Shown piece after piece: positions 1 through 12,601 of a stretch of DNA of 64,000 bases (its first letter is position 1; every line of letters begins with the position of its first letter). The position numbers and the translations under genes were made by a program. Source of the DNA: Diplodia intermedia (lineage: Eukaryota > Ascomycota > Dothideomycetes > Botryosphaeriales > Botryosphaeriaceae); the NCBI GenBank assembly GCA_021495925.1, contig JAKEKT010000002.1, positions 803,181-867,180 of the forward strand, written 5' to 3'. The notes below the pieces were generated by a model, which was not told where the DNA came from, did no database searches, and was given only the letters and a program-made list of their open reading frames with translations.

Positions 1-913
1 ATGTTCTTCTTCGTCTTGGGCTGTGAAAAATGTCAGCATCGCGTTCATACGGGAAAGGTAGAAGTGAAAGGGTAAGACGTACCTCAAGCTGCTTAGGCTT
101 CTTGAGAGCATCCTTCATCATAGACTCATCCGCCTCCTTGACCCTACCGACCCTGAAATCAATCCTGGGACCCATCTCCTCGACTTCGACGCGCGGCAGC
201 TTCTGACCACTCCTCTTTGTCCTGATGAGATACACGCGCATGTGGATCGCAGGCTTGGGCTCGCCGTCGACCTCGTCCTTGGCGCTGAAGTGGATCATGA
301 ATTGCAGACCCTCGACATCCACGCTCTGCGCATCCCCGCCGCGGAAAAAGTCCGTGAAGTAACTCTTCGCCTGGGTGTATGCATTGGGAACAGGGCTCTC
401 GAAAGGGGTGCCGGAAAAGCTGAGCATGGGCTTCAAGCCGACGGCGGCCTTCTTGTTCTTGAATTGGTTGAGCTGGCGGAAGGTGTTTGGGTCGATGTAC
501 AGCTCGAGCATGTCGAGAACCTTCCACTGGAAGAAGCGCATGAAGGTCAGACCGTGGGGCCGCTTCTTGCTGTGGTGGCCGAAGACCATGAGCGAGGCGT
601 CGTTCTTCTCGCTGAAGAACTCAAGCGAGTCGGTGTTTTCGAACGGGTGAATGTCGTTCTTCTTGTTGAACTTGATCGCGAGCGGCTCCTTCAGCTGCTT
701 GAGGTCCGCCAGCGCGTACTGCGCGATCTGGCTGCATGACGTGCCGCGCAGGAAAAGCGTCGTTTTCGGGTTCTCGTGGACCTGCGCCTCGCGTTTCTCG
801 AGGGCGCGCTTCGTGCGCGCGCTCTTGGGCTTACTATGAAAATTTGGTCAGCGGGTACTCGGGCAGGTAAGGTTCCGGGTGATTGCGTACATCTGGCGGA
901 GTGGGATTGACAT
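1..913 (-). CDS. RPF2: Ribosome production factor 2 (Brix domain), 3' end cut by window
   Basis: Rpf2 is a nucleolar Brix-domain protein that, with Rrs1, loads the 5S RNP (5S rRNA, uL5, uL18) onto the early 60S pre-ribosome. Three exons are seen: 913-891, 833-83 and 20-1 (running off the edge). The first exon is only 23 nt and encodes MSIPLRQ. The splice restores MSIPLRQIKPKSARTKRA, closely like the N-terminus of known Rpf2. Donor GTACGC at 890 and acceptor TAG at 834 are canonical; the second intron (82-21) has a GCTGAC branch and CACAG acceptor. Brix-domain hallmarks are KKNDIHPFEN, SLEFFSEKNDASLMVFG, KKRPHGLTFMR and VGLKPMLSFSG. The basic tail (KKPKQLE then PKTKKN) continues past the edge. 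258 codons plus the start of exon 3 are present. Family identity is very sure; the end lies outside the window. Confidence 0.93.
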
Positions 914-1903
914 TGTGGCGGAGCGTGATCTTGAGGTGCGCTGCTGGGCCGTGACTTTGCGCCGGGGAACTTTTTGATAAGACATTCTGCCGCGAAGGCG
1001 GTACCTATTAGAGACTAGCGTCAGGGCCACTCAACCCGGGATGGTCCAAAGCACGTGCTGTCTTGCTTTTTTTGTTCGTCAATATATCTGTATTTCTCTG
1101 CCCCTCAAAGACGATTGCATTGCTCGACTTGACGAAGTCTGCGCCAATGGGCCCGTTCGTGTAGGAGACCGTTTGCGGCTGCACCGCTGACCGCAGACAT
1201 TCTCTACTGCAATCCTTTAGTCATTAGATGGCTATGCGCTGATCAACCCCATCGCATCTCTCCCCAACACGCGTCAGAGGTCTGTCTCCTCGCTCCCAGA
1301 GGAGGTCCCTTGCCGGATCAACTCTGGACGTATGCCTCTCAGCCCATGCCAAAGCCAGTAACAAAGCCTCGTGAGAATACTAGCATTACAACAGTGCGTC
1401 GTTTTCCTCCGGAACGGGATGGAAGCTTTTTCGGCTTTTTCGGCTTTCTCGGTTTCTGCGGCATTTCGAATCTGAGGAAGTGATTTGCCAGGCTCAGCGA
1501 GACTGAATTTCGACGCCCTGTAGCTTTTATCGCATGGACTTTCGAAAAAGATGTCGAAAAAGGTATCGGGTTACTTGTTGGTTGATTCGTAACCTGACCA
1601 CTGAGGTCATGGCTGGGATATCCGCAATGCTGGTGCTACGGAGGTTTGTCAGCTTGCTGGCGTGTGGCTCAACCAGCGATGACGTGACAAAGTAAGTGGC
1701 CTGTGCGTCTCCTCGGAGGAGCTTTTAGGCGGGGCATATCAATCAGTTGGATCTGATTACTCGACGACCACCGTCACTTTTAGCTTCTCGCACGCCACCA
1801 ACAACCTTCTCTCGACGCCCAATTCATCCCGACAGACTCTCACGTAGAGCTTCACCGACGCTTCCCTCCGACTGCCGAAGACACACCCTGTGCGCCGCCA
1901 AAC
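914..1903. promoter_or_regulatory. Divergent intergenic region RPF2 / glutaredoxin
   Basis: This stretch separates the starts of two divergently transcribed genes, so it must hold both 5' regions. I see no coding signal: frames are short and broken. A short tandem repeat of TTTTTCGGC-like units lies near 1428-1460. No clear TATA element was found for either gene. Confidence 0.5.
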
Positions 1904-2881
1904 ATGAGCGCCGCGACCGTCACCGAAATCACCACCGACGCCGACTTCGCGGCCTACGTCCAGAACTTCCCGCCCAATGCGCTACTCGTCGTCTACTTCC
2001 ACGCACCGTGGGCGGCGCCCTGCAAGCAAATGACAACTGTGCTCGAAGCGCTGGCCAGCACGTACACGGTTGACTCGCCACCCTCGATCGGCTTCGTGTC
2101 GATAAATGCGGAGGAGCTGCCCGACGTGTCGGAGGCGTACGACGTGACGGCGGTGCCGTACATCGTGCTGCAGAAGGGCGGCCAAACGCTCGAGACCGTG
2201 TCCGGCAGTGATGCCTCCAAGGTGCGCGCCGCCGTCGAGCGGCACGCCGGCAAGAGCGGCAACCCGGGCAAGCTGGGCCTGCCGCCGGCTCAGGCCGTCA
2301 CCAAGCCCGCTGAGCCGAACGGCAGCGCTCAGAACCTCGCCGGCTACGTTCCCGGCCCCACTGACCCGGCCACCGCGCCCGAGTACTCATCGGGCGAGCA
2401 GGAGACTAGCAAGGAGGAGTTGTTCGCGCGCCTGGACGGCCTGGTCAAGGCGGCCCCGGTGATGCTGTTCATGAAGGGTACCCCCAGCGCGCCACAGTGC
2501 GGCTTCAGCAGGCAGACGGTCGGTCTACTGAGAGAGAAGGGTGTCAGGTACGGCTTCTTCAACATCTTGGCCGACGACGAGGTCAGGCAGGGTCTCAAGG
2601 AGTACGCCGAGTGGCCGACTTTCCCGCAGCTGTGGGTAGGCGGTGAGCTTGTGGGTGGACTGGACATCGTAAGTTGACCCATTTCTCCATTCTTGATGTG
2701 CAGAGTGTGGCATGCCCATGTCATGATCACGACTTCGGTGATGTTTACTTGACTGACAAAATCCTAATAGGTGCGCGAGGAGTTCGAGAATAGTCCCGAC
2801 TTCCTGAAGGAGTATGCAGTCAGTACGCAGCGGAACACTGGTGGTCCCGCATCTGCCGACGCACAAGCGCAGCCCGCTTGA
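1904..2881 (+). CDS. GRX4: Monothiol glutaredoxin with N-terminal thioredoxin domain (Grx3/Grx4 type)
   Basis: Cytosolic/nuclear multidomain monothiol glutaredoxin. The family binds a [2Fe-2S] cluster with glutathione, delivers iron inside the cell and signals iron status to regulators (Aft1 in yeast; GATA or HapX factors in filamentous fungi). Two exons, 1904-2668 and 2771-2881, give 291 aa. Intron donor GTAAGT, acceptor AATAG. Residues about 1-115 are a thioredoxin-like domain with WAAPC at 36-40, replacing WCGPC, and a cis-proline in AVPY near 85. A Pro/Ala linker follows to about 165. The glutaredoxin domain carries the CGFS active site at 199-202, then WPTFPQLWVGGELVGGLDIV for glutathione binding. 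The splice falls inside GGLDI-VREEF and restores the expected helix. Only one Grx domain is present, as in Grx3/4 of yeast. The paralogue name (3 or 4) cannot be decided from the sequence. Confidence 0.93.
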
Positions 2882-3859
2882 AAGGAGCGCGGCAGTATGC
2901 AGCAGCATTAAGTTGTGCAACGGATTAATGATGAGGAACCGATGATGAACGGCACGAACGGCATCATGGGGCGCGATGGGAAATGATGACTAGCATTGGG
3001 CAAACCTCAGCCCACAAAAAACCTTCCCCTATGTAGAAGAGCCTCTATAGTAGCAGATACCACCTCGGTCAAATGACTTTTATGCGCCAAGCCAAGCCGT
3101 TGGCCCGACCACGATTAAAATTAGATGCCCACATATCGTTTATCGTACGAGCTTCCCCGCCAAGATCGGAGGGGCTGTACGCGAAAAGTGGCGGCGCATG
3201 TTTCGCGCCTGTACAGAGGAGCGTCAAGACGGAGCTGCGGTGTACCATGTCGGTTGGAAGTTTAGTACAGGAGCCTGCAACACCTGTGCAACGTAGAGAA
3301 GCCCACAATCCTCTCCCCCCAAAAAAAAAGCATTCGCATATCACACATCTTCTGTCTTGCAAAGTCTTGAGTAATTATTCGATAACTATATGGTATCATA
3401 GGATGCAGAGGAGAAATTGATTGGAAAGTAAGAGGAAAGAAACATTTCGCTCAGCGACTTTACTTCAAGTCGGGGGTAAAGGAAAGCCTGTCTCTTCTTC
3501 TCTGTTTGGTGTAAGGCGAGCCTGAACTAGGAGCCACGTTGTTGCTCCGCTTTTTCCCTGCTCTGCTACGCCTCATCGATAACAGAAAAACTCTCCGAAC
3601 AACCGAAGCCAAAATCAACGTCACCCCGTACATCCCGAACTTTATCGCCTTCGTTCCCGCGAGGGAAAAGGGTGAGGTGTATTAAAAAGGCCAATGTGTA
3701 ACATAGTATATAGGAGAGAGGTAAAGAGGTATTGGAAGGATATACAGTGAACAGATAATGATGATGCTTTACGTATCTATAGGTTTTGGGTTTTCTTGTT
3801 CTCGGCGACGCCACGAGGCGCCCCTTTCTTTTTTAATTTTTCATTTGTTGTGGCGTCGC
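2882..3859. other. Convergent intergenic region, 3' UTRs
   Basis: This stretch lies between the 3' ends of the glutaredoxin (+) and subtilisin (-) genes. The frames 3073-3420 (+) and 3566-3814 (-) lack any family signature. I see no gene. Confidence 0.5.
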
Positions 3860-5404
3860 TCACCAGTTGTTCTTCGACTTGCCGTCCTCGGCACTGAGGA
3901 CGAACGCGCCAGATGTGAGAGCGTCGAGCTCCTCGTCGTCATCGGAGACCTGCCGCTTCTTGCCAAGAGAGACGCTGGTGACACCGTTGTTCAGCAGAAC
4001 GGTCTGCGTAGAGTCGAGCACGAGGCCGGCGATAGAGCCGAGCAGGCCAGACGAGGTCAGGCGGACCTTCATGGCGCCGGGGTCCTGGCGCAGGAGGGGC
4101 TCTTTGTCCATCAGGTAGGCCATAACGCCGGTAACGTGCGGGCAAGCCATGCTGGTGCCGTCAAGGTACTGCACGACATTGTCGCCGCCAATGTACGTCG
4201 ACAGGATGTCCTCACCGGGGGCGTACACGTCAACGCAGGCGCCGGTGTTGGAGAAGGATGATACCTCGTCCGTGATGCCAACGCTACCGACGGTGACAAC
4301 GGACGAGTTGGAGCCACCGACGTTCGAAGGCGAGTAATCGCACGCATCCTTGCCCTTGTTGCCTGCCGCCACCGAGGCGTGAATGCCAGATTGCGTGGCG
4401 AGCTTTATGACATTGCTCAGCGTGTCGACCGTCTCTTCAGTACCGAAAGACATGCTCAGAATGCTGCCCACGAAGTCCGCATCGGTCTTGCGCTTGTCGT
4501 GTTGCTGGATGACCCAGTTGATACCGGCAATGGTGTCGGAGGACTTGCCACCTCCGTCGGCATCGAGGACGCGCACGGCGATGATGTTGGCACCGGTAGC
4601 AATACCGAGGGTTGCGCCAGCAGAGGTGCCAGAAACGTGAGTGCCGTGTCCGGCACCGTCCGTGTAGTTGCCCTTGTCATCGGTCCAGCCGCCCGCAGGA
4701 CGATCCGCAGTGTCCGGGTAGGCAGTCCAACCGTTGCGCGCGCGTCCCTGGAAAGCAACGTGGTCGACGTTGACGCCCGTATCAACGATGTAGATATCGA
4801 CGCCCTTGCCGAGCTGAGAGTTCTCGTACGAGTAGGTGAAAGCGAGACCATCGGTAGCAGTGCCGCCCACCTTCACCTCGCTGGAGATGCGCTGCAAGCC
4901 CCAGGGGGAGCCCCGCCGCGAGCTAACATCCCTCTTGCTCTTCAGATAGGAGGCAGACATAGCGGCAGACTTCTCCACAGACTCCACTTCCACCATTTCA
5001 CCCAAGGCTTTGATGCAGTGTTCCTTCATGTTGGCCGAGAAACCACGGAAGGCGCTGTTGTTGAACGTATACCGCACATCGGAATGGTTGGAGGAGAGCT
5101 CCAAGCGGCTGAGGATCTCTTCGACCTCGGGAGGTGTGGGGTGTGAGGCATTGAAGAGGACCAGATGTTCCTCGCCTCCGGACTCGTGAGATGTGCTAGT
5201 AGTTGCTGCTGCTGCGGCCGGGCTCGTAGAGGTCGCGATGGCCGACGCGAGAGCAGCAATGTTCTCTGCGTCGGTGTCCTCGGAAGAGCCGCGGTTGAAG
5301 CCCAAAAAGTTGCCATGCCAGTTGGCAGGGATGGGAATTGTCCACGCCGAGGCAGAGCCCAGCAGAGAAAGAGCGGCAGCCGAAGCGGCAAAGGCGTGCT
5401 TCAT
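3860..5404 (-). CDS. Subtilisin-family serine protease (S8A, cerevisin/proteinase K type) with I9 propeptide
   Basis: Secreted or vacuolar endopeptidase, 514 aa, no intron. A signal peptide covers about 1-20 (ending GSASA). The inhibitor-I9 propeptide spans about 79-155 (LVLFNASHPTPPEVEEIL) and is followed by a K/R-rich processing zone (SKRDVSSRRGSPWGLQRIS) at which the mature enzyme begins. The catalytic triad is complete: Asp208 in VDTGVN, His253 in GHGTHVSG, Ser418 in GTSMACPH; the oxyanion Asn349 is in AAGNKGKDA. After the catalytic core an acidic tail of about 80 residues contains a KKR site (KKRQVSDDDEE), possibly a second processing site as in vacuolar Prb1-like enzymes. No GPI signal or transmembrane segment is visible at the C-terminus. 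Vacuolar Prb1/Alp2-like is my best guess; an extracellular alkaline protease is the alternative. Confidence 0.95.
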   Translation of the reverse strand: MKHAFAASAAALSLLGSASAWTIPIPANWHGNFLGFNRGSSEDTDAENIAALASAIATSTSPAAAAATTSTSHESGGEEHLVLFNASHPTPPEVEEILSRLELSSNHSDVRYTFNNSAFRGFSANMKEHCIKALGEMVEVESVEKSAAMSASYLKSKRDVSSRRGSPWGLQRISSEVKVGGTATDGLAFTYSYENSQLGKGVDIYIVDTGVNVDHVAFQGRARNGWTAYPDTADRPAGGWTDDKGNYTDGAGHGTHVSGTSAGATLGIATGANIIAVRVLDADGGGKSSDTIAGINWVIQQHDKRKTDADFVGSILSMSFGTEETVDTLSNVIKLATQSGIHASVAAGNKGKDACDYSPSNVGGSNSSVVTVGSVGITDEVSSFSNTGACVDVYAPGEDILSTYIGGDNVVQYLDGTSMACPHVTGVMAYLMDKEPLLRQDPGAMKVRLTSSGLLGSIAGLVLDSTQTVLLNNGVTSVSLGKKRQVSDDDEELDALTSGAFVLSAEDGKSKNNW

Positions 5405-7842
5405 GATGAAGGAGTGGAAAGAGCGCTCTGGGCGATCTCAAAGAATAGCGAACGAAGGTCGACCTGAGGATAAACCTGATAGATCGACGGGTAAAAGGGA
5501 ATGTGATGCTGTGTAGAGCTAATGTTAGACGTAGAAGTTCGACAAGTCACGGATCGAGCATCCAGTGGTACGGAGAGATAGGAGAGATATTCTGGCGTAT
5601 GGCAGCATCATGATGAAGCATGGACAATGCCATTATAGTAGGCCTAGACGTAGGAAAAGAGACAGGCGAAGACGAATCAAGCGGTTTGTCCGTTGATATG
5701 GAAAGTAGAGCAGGGATGGGGGGAAGAATGGAAGGATCCTGAGTCTTGCTCTGTATGCTGCTTAGTACTCACATCTACACGTTGAAGCACGCTGCTGGCA
5801 GGCGATTGAGCGGAGCAAATGAAGGTCTGATTCTGTCTGGTAGACCGTGCCGGCACGGGGTTCCGTATAGGCTGAAGAAGAGGAATTCAAGGAGAGAGCG
5901 TATTAGATACTAATAAAGAAGGGAAAGGCCGTATATCAAACACCCTGGGAGCGCACGCCAGAAAACAAGAAGAGACTTGGGGAGAAAAGGCCAGTGAGAT
6001 TTGGGGGAAACAGTGCATTTTGATGCATGGCGCGCAGCCTGCACCATGGAAGCCATTTCGCGCAGGGGCGAAACGTGCAGCGCTCCCCACGGGCTCACGG
6101 CGTGCATTTTGCGCCAAAGGGCTCGAACGACCATTCTGCTTCAAGCACCAGTCCGTGGCTTGAAACGCTGGGCGGACCGTGAGGAGCGTACCCACGCGGC
6201 GATCCAGGCAGAGAATGCCGAGAGCAATGCAGCGGTCCGTAGCCAGTGGGATTGCGTCCGCCGCAGCGCTTGGCTGCAAGGCACAAACACCGAAGGGAAA
6301 ACACGGCCTTCGCGGCGACCCAAAGCGGCAGCGACGCGTCTCGGAGGGCATGGCGGCCGGGGGCTCTGGGCGCTGGTTGGCACAGCATTCGAGTCTCTGG
6401 AAAGCGGTGCGACGTCCAGGCGCAGGCACAGGGGCGGCATTCGGCGTTGGCGGGTTTCAGGTCTCAGCCTCGTTGCCTCGGGCGAGCTAGCCGACCGTCT
6501 CACGCACCAGGCGGTGGGCCTCCAGCTGGCCTGCCCAGCTGCGGACTGGGCCCGATGCCGTTAGATGCCGTCTTGCCGGCGTGGCTTCGAGCTCTCTAGA
6601 CCAGTGGCCAAGAGACAATGTTCAATGCTGAAGCACGGGAGCGGGTGGTCTGTCGCGCCGCGGAGGTCGGGGCGGATTCGGGTGCCTCACGTGGGCCGGC
6701 GGCGGGTCGGCGGTCAGCGGCCAGCGGTCGCCAGCAGCCAGCAGCCAGGCTCTGCTGTGCGTCCCGCTGCATCTGCATCTGCACCTGCGTCGGCGCCGGC
6801 GCCGGCGCCTACGGTCCATCCAACGCCTTCCCCGCATGCGCTGGTGACGCACGCCAATCTGCCGCATGTGCGATGAAAAGTCCTCCTCTTCGGTCCCAGA
6901 GCCAGCGCCCTCGACGCGCGTGCGCCGCTGCCGTTGGCTGTCGGCGGCGTCAAGCCCGCGCGGCAGCAGCGTCGAAGCTTCGCTTCACCCGGGAAATGCC
7001 ATGGTGCTAAGATGTGTGCCCCAGAGCTCTCGACCCCTGGGCGTCCGCGCACCGTTGCTTCTGGCCGGGCGAGTCCGATGGTCTGCCCCTCAGGTCAGCG
7101 ATATCTGGGCAATCTCCGGCGGTCGATCGCAGCTCTGCATGTCCAAAGCCAGCCGGCGTCGCGGCGGCATTGACGGTCGCGTCAGGCCGAGATGTGTCGA
7201 GGGGCCAGCCGCTGTCGGGTCGTCGTCGGCGTCGAGGTTGTGCTGCAATCCTTCCAGGCACAGGACTGGCGGGGTGCAGAGACGTGGTCCAATAGACTGC
7301 TGGGCGAGCTCCATCCTTCGTTCGAAGTCGACCGGATCCACCAAGTATTTAGCAGTCCTACTGCGCCGCACACGTGACTTAGGCGCCGCAGAGGCATTAT
7401 ATCGCTTCACACTCGCCTACACTGGTGGGGGCGGCACAGCAGCGCCGAGCATCCTTATTCGCCCAGAGCTACCGTCTGCGAACACGTCCTTCCGCATCCT
7501 CCCACGATGTGCGCGTATAAACAGGCACTTGTCCGTCCGGGAACGAGAGCTGGTCGTCCTAGGACCCCACACGCCCTTGAGAAGGCAAAAAAGCATGCGT
7601 CTGCTCTTCGGGAGACCCAGAAAACCCTGAAGACTCGTCACAGCCATCCTTGCGTGGAGCCGCAGCGTTGGAAGGGGACGATCTATTTCGGGCCCAATTC
7701 GACCAATAGCAACGTCTGTCGCGTAGCACAGCGGCTATTGTAGCAGATCACTTGCTGTGCCTCACCACCTCTGAAGGCTCAAAATGACGGTCGCACTCGG
7801 CAGCAGTCTCTGGTCAAGCATGCACATTCGATTGCTGTCCCC
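5405..7842. other. Gene-free 2.4 kb, GC-rich in its middle
   Basis: Several overlapping open frames exist on both strands (for example 6001-6564 + and 5887-6429 -), but all are Arg/Ala/Pro-biased translations of GC-rich DNA with no recognisable domain. A low-complexity tract (repeated GCATCT, GCACCT and GCGCCG units) lies at about 6768-6812. The stretch holds the 5' regions of the protease (-) and of the DUF3433 gene (+); no convincing gene is seen. Confidence 0.4.
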
Positions 7843-10800
7843 ATGGTGTCGCGCTCTGTCTCCCCTGTCTCCCCGGCGAGTCCAAGATGGAGTCGGCCAG
7901 GTTCAGTGAGCGACGAACACACCGACGAAGCCGAGGCCACCCCGCGCACCCCAACACACGGAGCCTCGACTCCGCATGCGCAATCCCACCATCCAGAGAC
8001 TTCGCAAAGAGCTGCCCACGAGGCCTCTGCCGGCCAGACATACCAGAATGCAGCACAGCCAGCAAGAGCGGACTCTGCCCTCTCCTACCCTCGAGAAGAT
8101 GAGAAGCCCAGGCTTTGGACGCCTTTCTTCCTCCGCCGCCCGGTCCTTTTGTCTTTCGTCGCCCTATTCGTAGTATTAATCGTTGTACTTGCTGTACTCT
8201 TCGGCCTCTCGTCTAGAAATGAGCGCCTGGCTTCAGCTGACTCGAGGCTATACTATCTCTGGGTGTACGGGCCAACAGCCGGTACATACTACAATCACCA
8301 CCATTTGGACGAATTGGGCTAAGATTACACACAGTCTTTACTAGCATCGCAGCGTTCTGGACACAAGTCGACTACCGCTCTAAGCAGATGATGCCATGGG
8401 TTCTGATGGCGCAAGCGCCGCAGCCCGTCCGAATGAGCCTCTTACTCGACTACATTGATCCCATGAACATCGTTAGCCTATTCAGCTCATTGCGAAATCG
8501 ACACTGGATTGTTCATTCGGCGCTTGCGGGGACCTTTTTGATCCAAGTAATCACAGTCTTGTCCAGCGGCCTGTTCATTTCGGCCCAAACCACGATCCGG
8601 ACAGAGGACGCGGGCTTGACGGCCTGGACCGTCTTTTCCGGCTCGGTCCCAGATACTGCGGGCTCCGAACCGGCGTCGAACGCGTATGCAATCCTGGCAT
8701 CCAACCTGTCTTATCCGAACGGTACTCGTGATCAGTACGCATTCCAATGGTTCAACTCATCCAGCAAAGGCTTTCTCAACATGACCGCCTCCGTGGACGT
8801 CTTCTCCGCGGATCTGTCATGTGAGTTGGCCAACGTAACTAACCTCAAGATCGGTCAAGCGTATGGCAACAATACGAACACCCTTGACGAAGCCCTTCCT
8901 CTCTCAACAGGACTCGAACATTCACAAGCCGAGATCACAATGGACACTCCTTCTTGCCAAAACCTTTACATATCAGTGAAAGACGGGAATTCATTTGGTT
9001 ACAACGGAAGCTTTTGCAGTAATTTAAACTCAGAAGAGGACGTTGGCCGTTTTGTCTTGGTTTGGGGCGAGTGGACGGATGCTGCTTCCACCCTGGCAAA
9101 GCGCGCGCCGCAGGACATCCAACTCGACGACAGCTGGACCACTTTACGAGATGCGACTACCGATGGGGGGTCCAACACCGAAGCGAGCATCCACACAATC
9201 GGCCATGCGAGTTCTGCAAGGCCTACTTCAACAAAGAGTTCCACCATCACCGCCGCAGCTTCTTCGCAGTCCGGCAGGCAGACGTCTGACCCATCAGTGA
9301 TCTCCATCGATGATGGCGACCTCGGCCTATCTTCCACTCGCCAGAGTCGCGTGACTACTACATCATCCAGCGGAATGAGTCCAACTCCAGGCGTTCCGTT
9401 CACACTCGGCAGTCTAACCCTGCAGGTAGCGGCACCCACCTTCAGCCCCGCGCTCGGCCTTGTCTGCGCACCTAGCTACTCGATTCGCAAAGGTAGTGTG
9501 GCACTGAGCAAAGACAACAATGGGGAAATCACGCCTTCTATTTCCTTCTATGGAAATGAGACTGCAGCCATGCTCTCGAATGTGACTTCTTGGAACATTC
9601 TGAAAGCATTCGCACAGACGATCGCACAAACCGAGAGATCCATCTCAACCCTGAACATGGAGGCCCTCATTAACGCAACAATCCCGCAAGCAAGCTTTAC
9701 AACGGACGCAAACACTACACAGACAGCGCTGATCCGACTCTTTCGTCTCGTATCCGCGCAGTTTGCTAACGTGTACCTTACGAACACTACGGAAGCACCG
9801 CTGACAGGCGTCGCCGTGTCGAGAGAGGCGCGGCTCCAGCTCCATGCGCTGTCCTTCTGGCTGATTGAATTTCTCCTCCTAAGCTTGATACTTGCAACGA
9901 TATTCCTTATGTTCAAGTCTCCCACCATTGCTGCGCCACGCGACCCGTCGAGTATAGCAGGTCTAGCCACCATTCTGGCTCGGAGTACCGCAGTGATGGC
10001 GGAGCTGAAAGGGACAGGGCTGTCGAGCACAAGGGATATTGACCAGCGTCTTGAAGGCCATCAATACGGCACATGCGCGACAGTTTCGGCACGCAGCGAT
10101 AACCCAAGTTTCCGAATTGAAAGCGCAGAGAGCGAGCGTTGGACGTCAGCCAGAGCGAATCAGGTGGGGGCGAAGAATAGCAAGGATGTGACCTGGCACA
10201 GGCCATTTGTGGCAACCCTTGTGGGACGAGGTCTCGTGCTCTCTGCCCCGCTGGCCCTCATCCTTACTTTGGAACTTCTCTACCAATACTCCGCACAAAA
10301 CAACGGGTTGTTGGCTGTAGACGATGCCAACTTGTTCGTTCACTACGCCTGGACGTACGTTCCGACCGCTGTCATGGTTGGTGTGGGCCAAACATTCGCC
10401 ATGCTCGACACAACGGCCAAATTGTTCAACCCATATCACAACTTGCGGAAAGGGAATGCTCCTCCTGAAAAGAGCATCATGGAGAACTACATGCGATCTG
10501 TTACTGTTGCCGCTTTATGCCGCGCTGCTCGCAAACTGCAGTACACTGTCGTCGCCGCTGGAATGGCTGCGGTGCTGACCCCCTTCCTGACCATCGTTGT
10601 CAGTGGTCTTTTCAACGCAGAGAGCGCGCCCACAAGCTACAGCGCCAAGTTCGCTCGGCTCGACAGCTTCGATCCGAACATGACAACTACAGGTGCCGGG
10701 CTGACATACGCAAACCTCGTGCTCGCGAACAATCTGTCGGAGCCGCTCTGGACGTACCAAGACCTCGCATTTCCGGAACTTGCTCAGAGCGCATCTAGCA

Positions 10801-11996
10801 TAACTGACGGCAATGACGACGCTGTATCTGCAGCTGCAGTAAATGCTAGTAGCCTGTCTCTGGCGCTCCCTGCTGTTCGTGGCAATCTCAACTGCACTCC
10901 AGCCACGCATGCCGAGGTCTACTGCAACGATCTGGCACCCTACCTCCTCTCGCAGCCCAACAGCTCTTACGGGGATCCGCGGCAGAACCAGTACTTTAGT
11001 GGCACCGGCTACTTCGGCGATATGTTCGCGCTAGACGCAAGGGTATACCCAGGCTGCCCGGCCGTCATGATCGCCTTCGGGCACGTAGACAACAAAACCA
11101 TCGATAGCGTGTCTCACCTAGCATGCACGCCGTACGTCGAGACTGTCAACGCGACAGCATCTTTCAAGCTCCCCAGCTGGGAGCTCGATTCCTCTTTGCC
11201 TGTGCAAAAGGTTGAGAACGAAACAAGTGTCTTCTACGACGGGCGACTGCCCAATTTTCTGACGGATTCGGGCTACTCGTTCGCCAACCCGCTGCCGGTC
11301 AATCGTTCGGACGAGGACTTCGCTAGCATCTTCCCTTTGGTTGTATACGGCCGCAACGGCACGCCTGTGGCAGATCTCTTTGGGCCGGACAACGTCGGGA
11401 ACCTCCAGCGAGCTGTCGAATCGACGTACGCGCTGGTCATGGCACAGGTGCTCAACTGGGACCGTCGAAAGCTGGACGGGGACGCCATGTCGACGGATGC
11501 TGAGTTCAAGGGAACACTGACAGATATGACTAGCATACGCCTCGTGCAGAGCGCTGTGTCGACCCGAGTCCTGGAAGGGCTGCTCGCGACCATGTTTGTT
11601 TGCGCGGCGCTGACGTTCACGCTATTGGATACGAAGAAAGTCTTGCCGAAGAATCCATGCAGCGTGGCAGCCATGGCCAGCCTGTTGGCTGAGTCTAAGC
11701 TGCTTGCGACTATACCGGAAGGTGCGGAATGGATGTCGGATATGCAATTGCGGCAGAAGGGCGTGTTTGTGGGATCAATGTTTAGCATGGGCTGGTGGAG
11801 CGATGAGTCTGGGGTGAGCGATGATGACGGAAGGTCATCCTCTGGCGGTGATGGTCAAGCAGGCAAGAATAGGTTCGGGATTGATATGGGCACTGCTCAG
11901 GACGAGAAGACAGAACGTACTGAGAGGGAAAGGCGCCACGGTGTGAAAAGACGCTGGTGGGCTGCACGGTGGAAGAGACGAGAAAGCCAAGGGTAA
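7843..11996 (+). CDS. DUF3433-like multi-pass fungal membrane protein
   Basis: Fungal-specific large membrane protein of unknown biochemical function. Exons 7843-8281 and 8335-11996 give 1366 aa; the 53-bp intron (donor GTACAT, branch GGCTAAG, acceptor CACAG) reconnects LYYLWVYGPTA with VFTSIAAFWTQVDYRSKQMMPW, the usual start of the first DUF3433 repeat. The N-terminus is Ser/Pro-rich and cytosolic. TM1 lies at about 101-122 (VLLSFVALFVVLIVVLAVLF). Two large extracellular or lumenal segments follow, rich in N-glycosylation sequons and separated by TM pairs near LSFWLIEFLLLSLILATIFLMF and in the second half (LAPLALILTLELLYQY; AGMAAVLTPFLTIVVSGLF). The last TM is at about LEGLLATMFVCAALTFTLL and the tail is basic (KRRWWAARWKRRESQG). 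The duplicated half-organisation is typical of the family. A decayed copy of its C-terminus lies 0.6 kb downstream. Confidence 0.85.
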
Positions 11997-12601
11997 TAAT
12001 GCCATGACTGGGGAGAGGACATCCAACCTTAAGAAACCTCTGTGGTCGCTGCGCCGCAACCCACGCCCTAATACATATCGTTGATGGGCACCACGATTCC
12101 TCTATGCAACCGCTCCCTCCAATTTTTCCCGTCGAATTTTATGACATCGTGTCGAGAACTGCGTTTGCCGGGGGTTTGGAAGAGAAGGTGTGCCGCTGAG
12201 GAAGCCGTTCCGAACACCAGCAACAGCACCAACCGGTCGCCACACGAAGGAAGCTCGGTGTTAATATTCGTCCGTCTAACTCTCTAGTTCATATCTCCGG
12301 TGCTCTATTAGTATCTGGCGGGCCATGGCTGGCTGACCGATGTCGTCGACGACAATCGATATGTGCACTGTACGCATGGACATTCATCCCAATGCTCGAC
12401 TTCTAGAATATTCGCACCATACAGCACGCTCTGTCTAGTTTGCAGTATATCTCCCCGTTCCAGCATCATGGATAAATACCAGGACAATCTGGGCATACGC
12501 GCCTGTTTCGCTGCCCCCGACAGAAAGCAATGGGGCCGAGTCGACGAAACGTGACACGACGACTGACGACACTGCTGGCTTGGCCGGCACCATCTTGTAC
12601 A
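11997..12601. other. Spacer between DUF3433 gene and its relic
   Basis: No gene is seen. The stretch may contain more deeply decayed upstream parts of the paralogue relic that follows, but I could not align it convincingly. Confidence 0.35.

Noticed and set aside
242..739. 165-codon plus-strand frame over RPF2
   Set aside because: It is the complement of the Brix-domain coding frame; Leu/Val/Glu bias and no domain.
4379..5146. 255-codon plus-strand frame over the subtilisin gene
   Set aside because: Antisense shadow of a complete protease with triad, signal and propeptide.
6001..7630. Several overlapping frames (6001-6564, 6866-7630 +; 5887-6429 -)
   Set aside because: Biased composition, no signature and no splice structure joining them.
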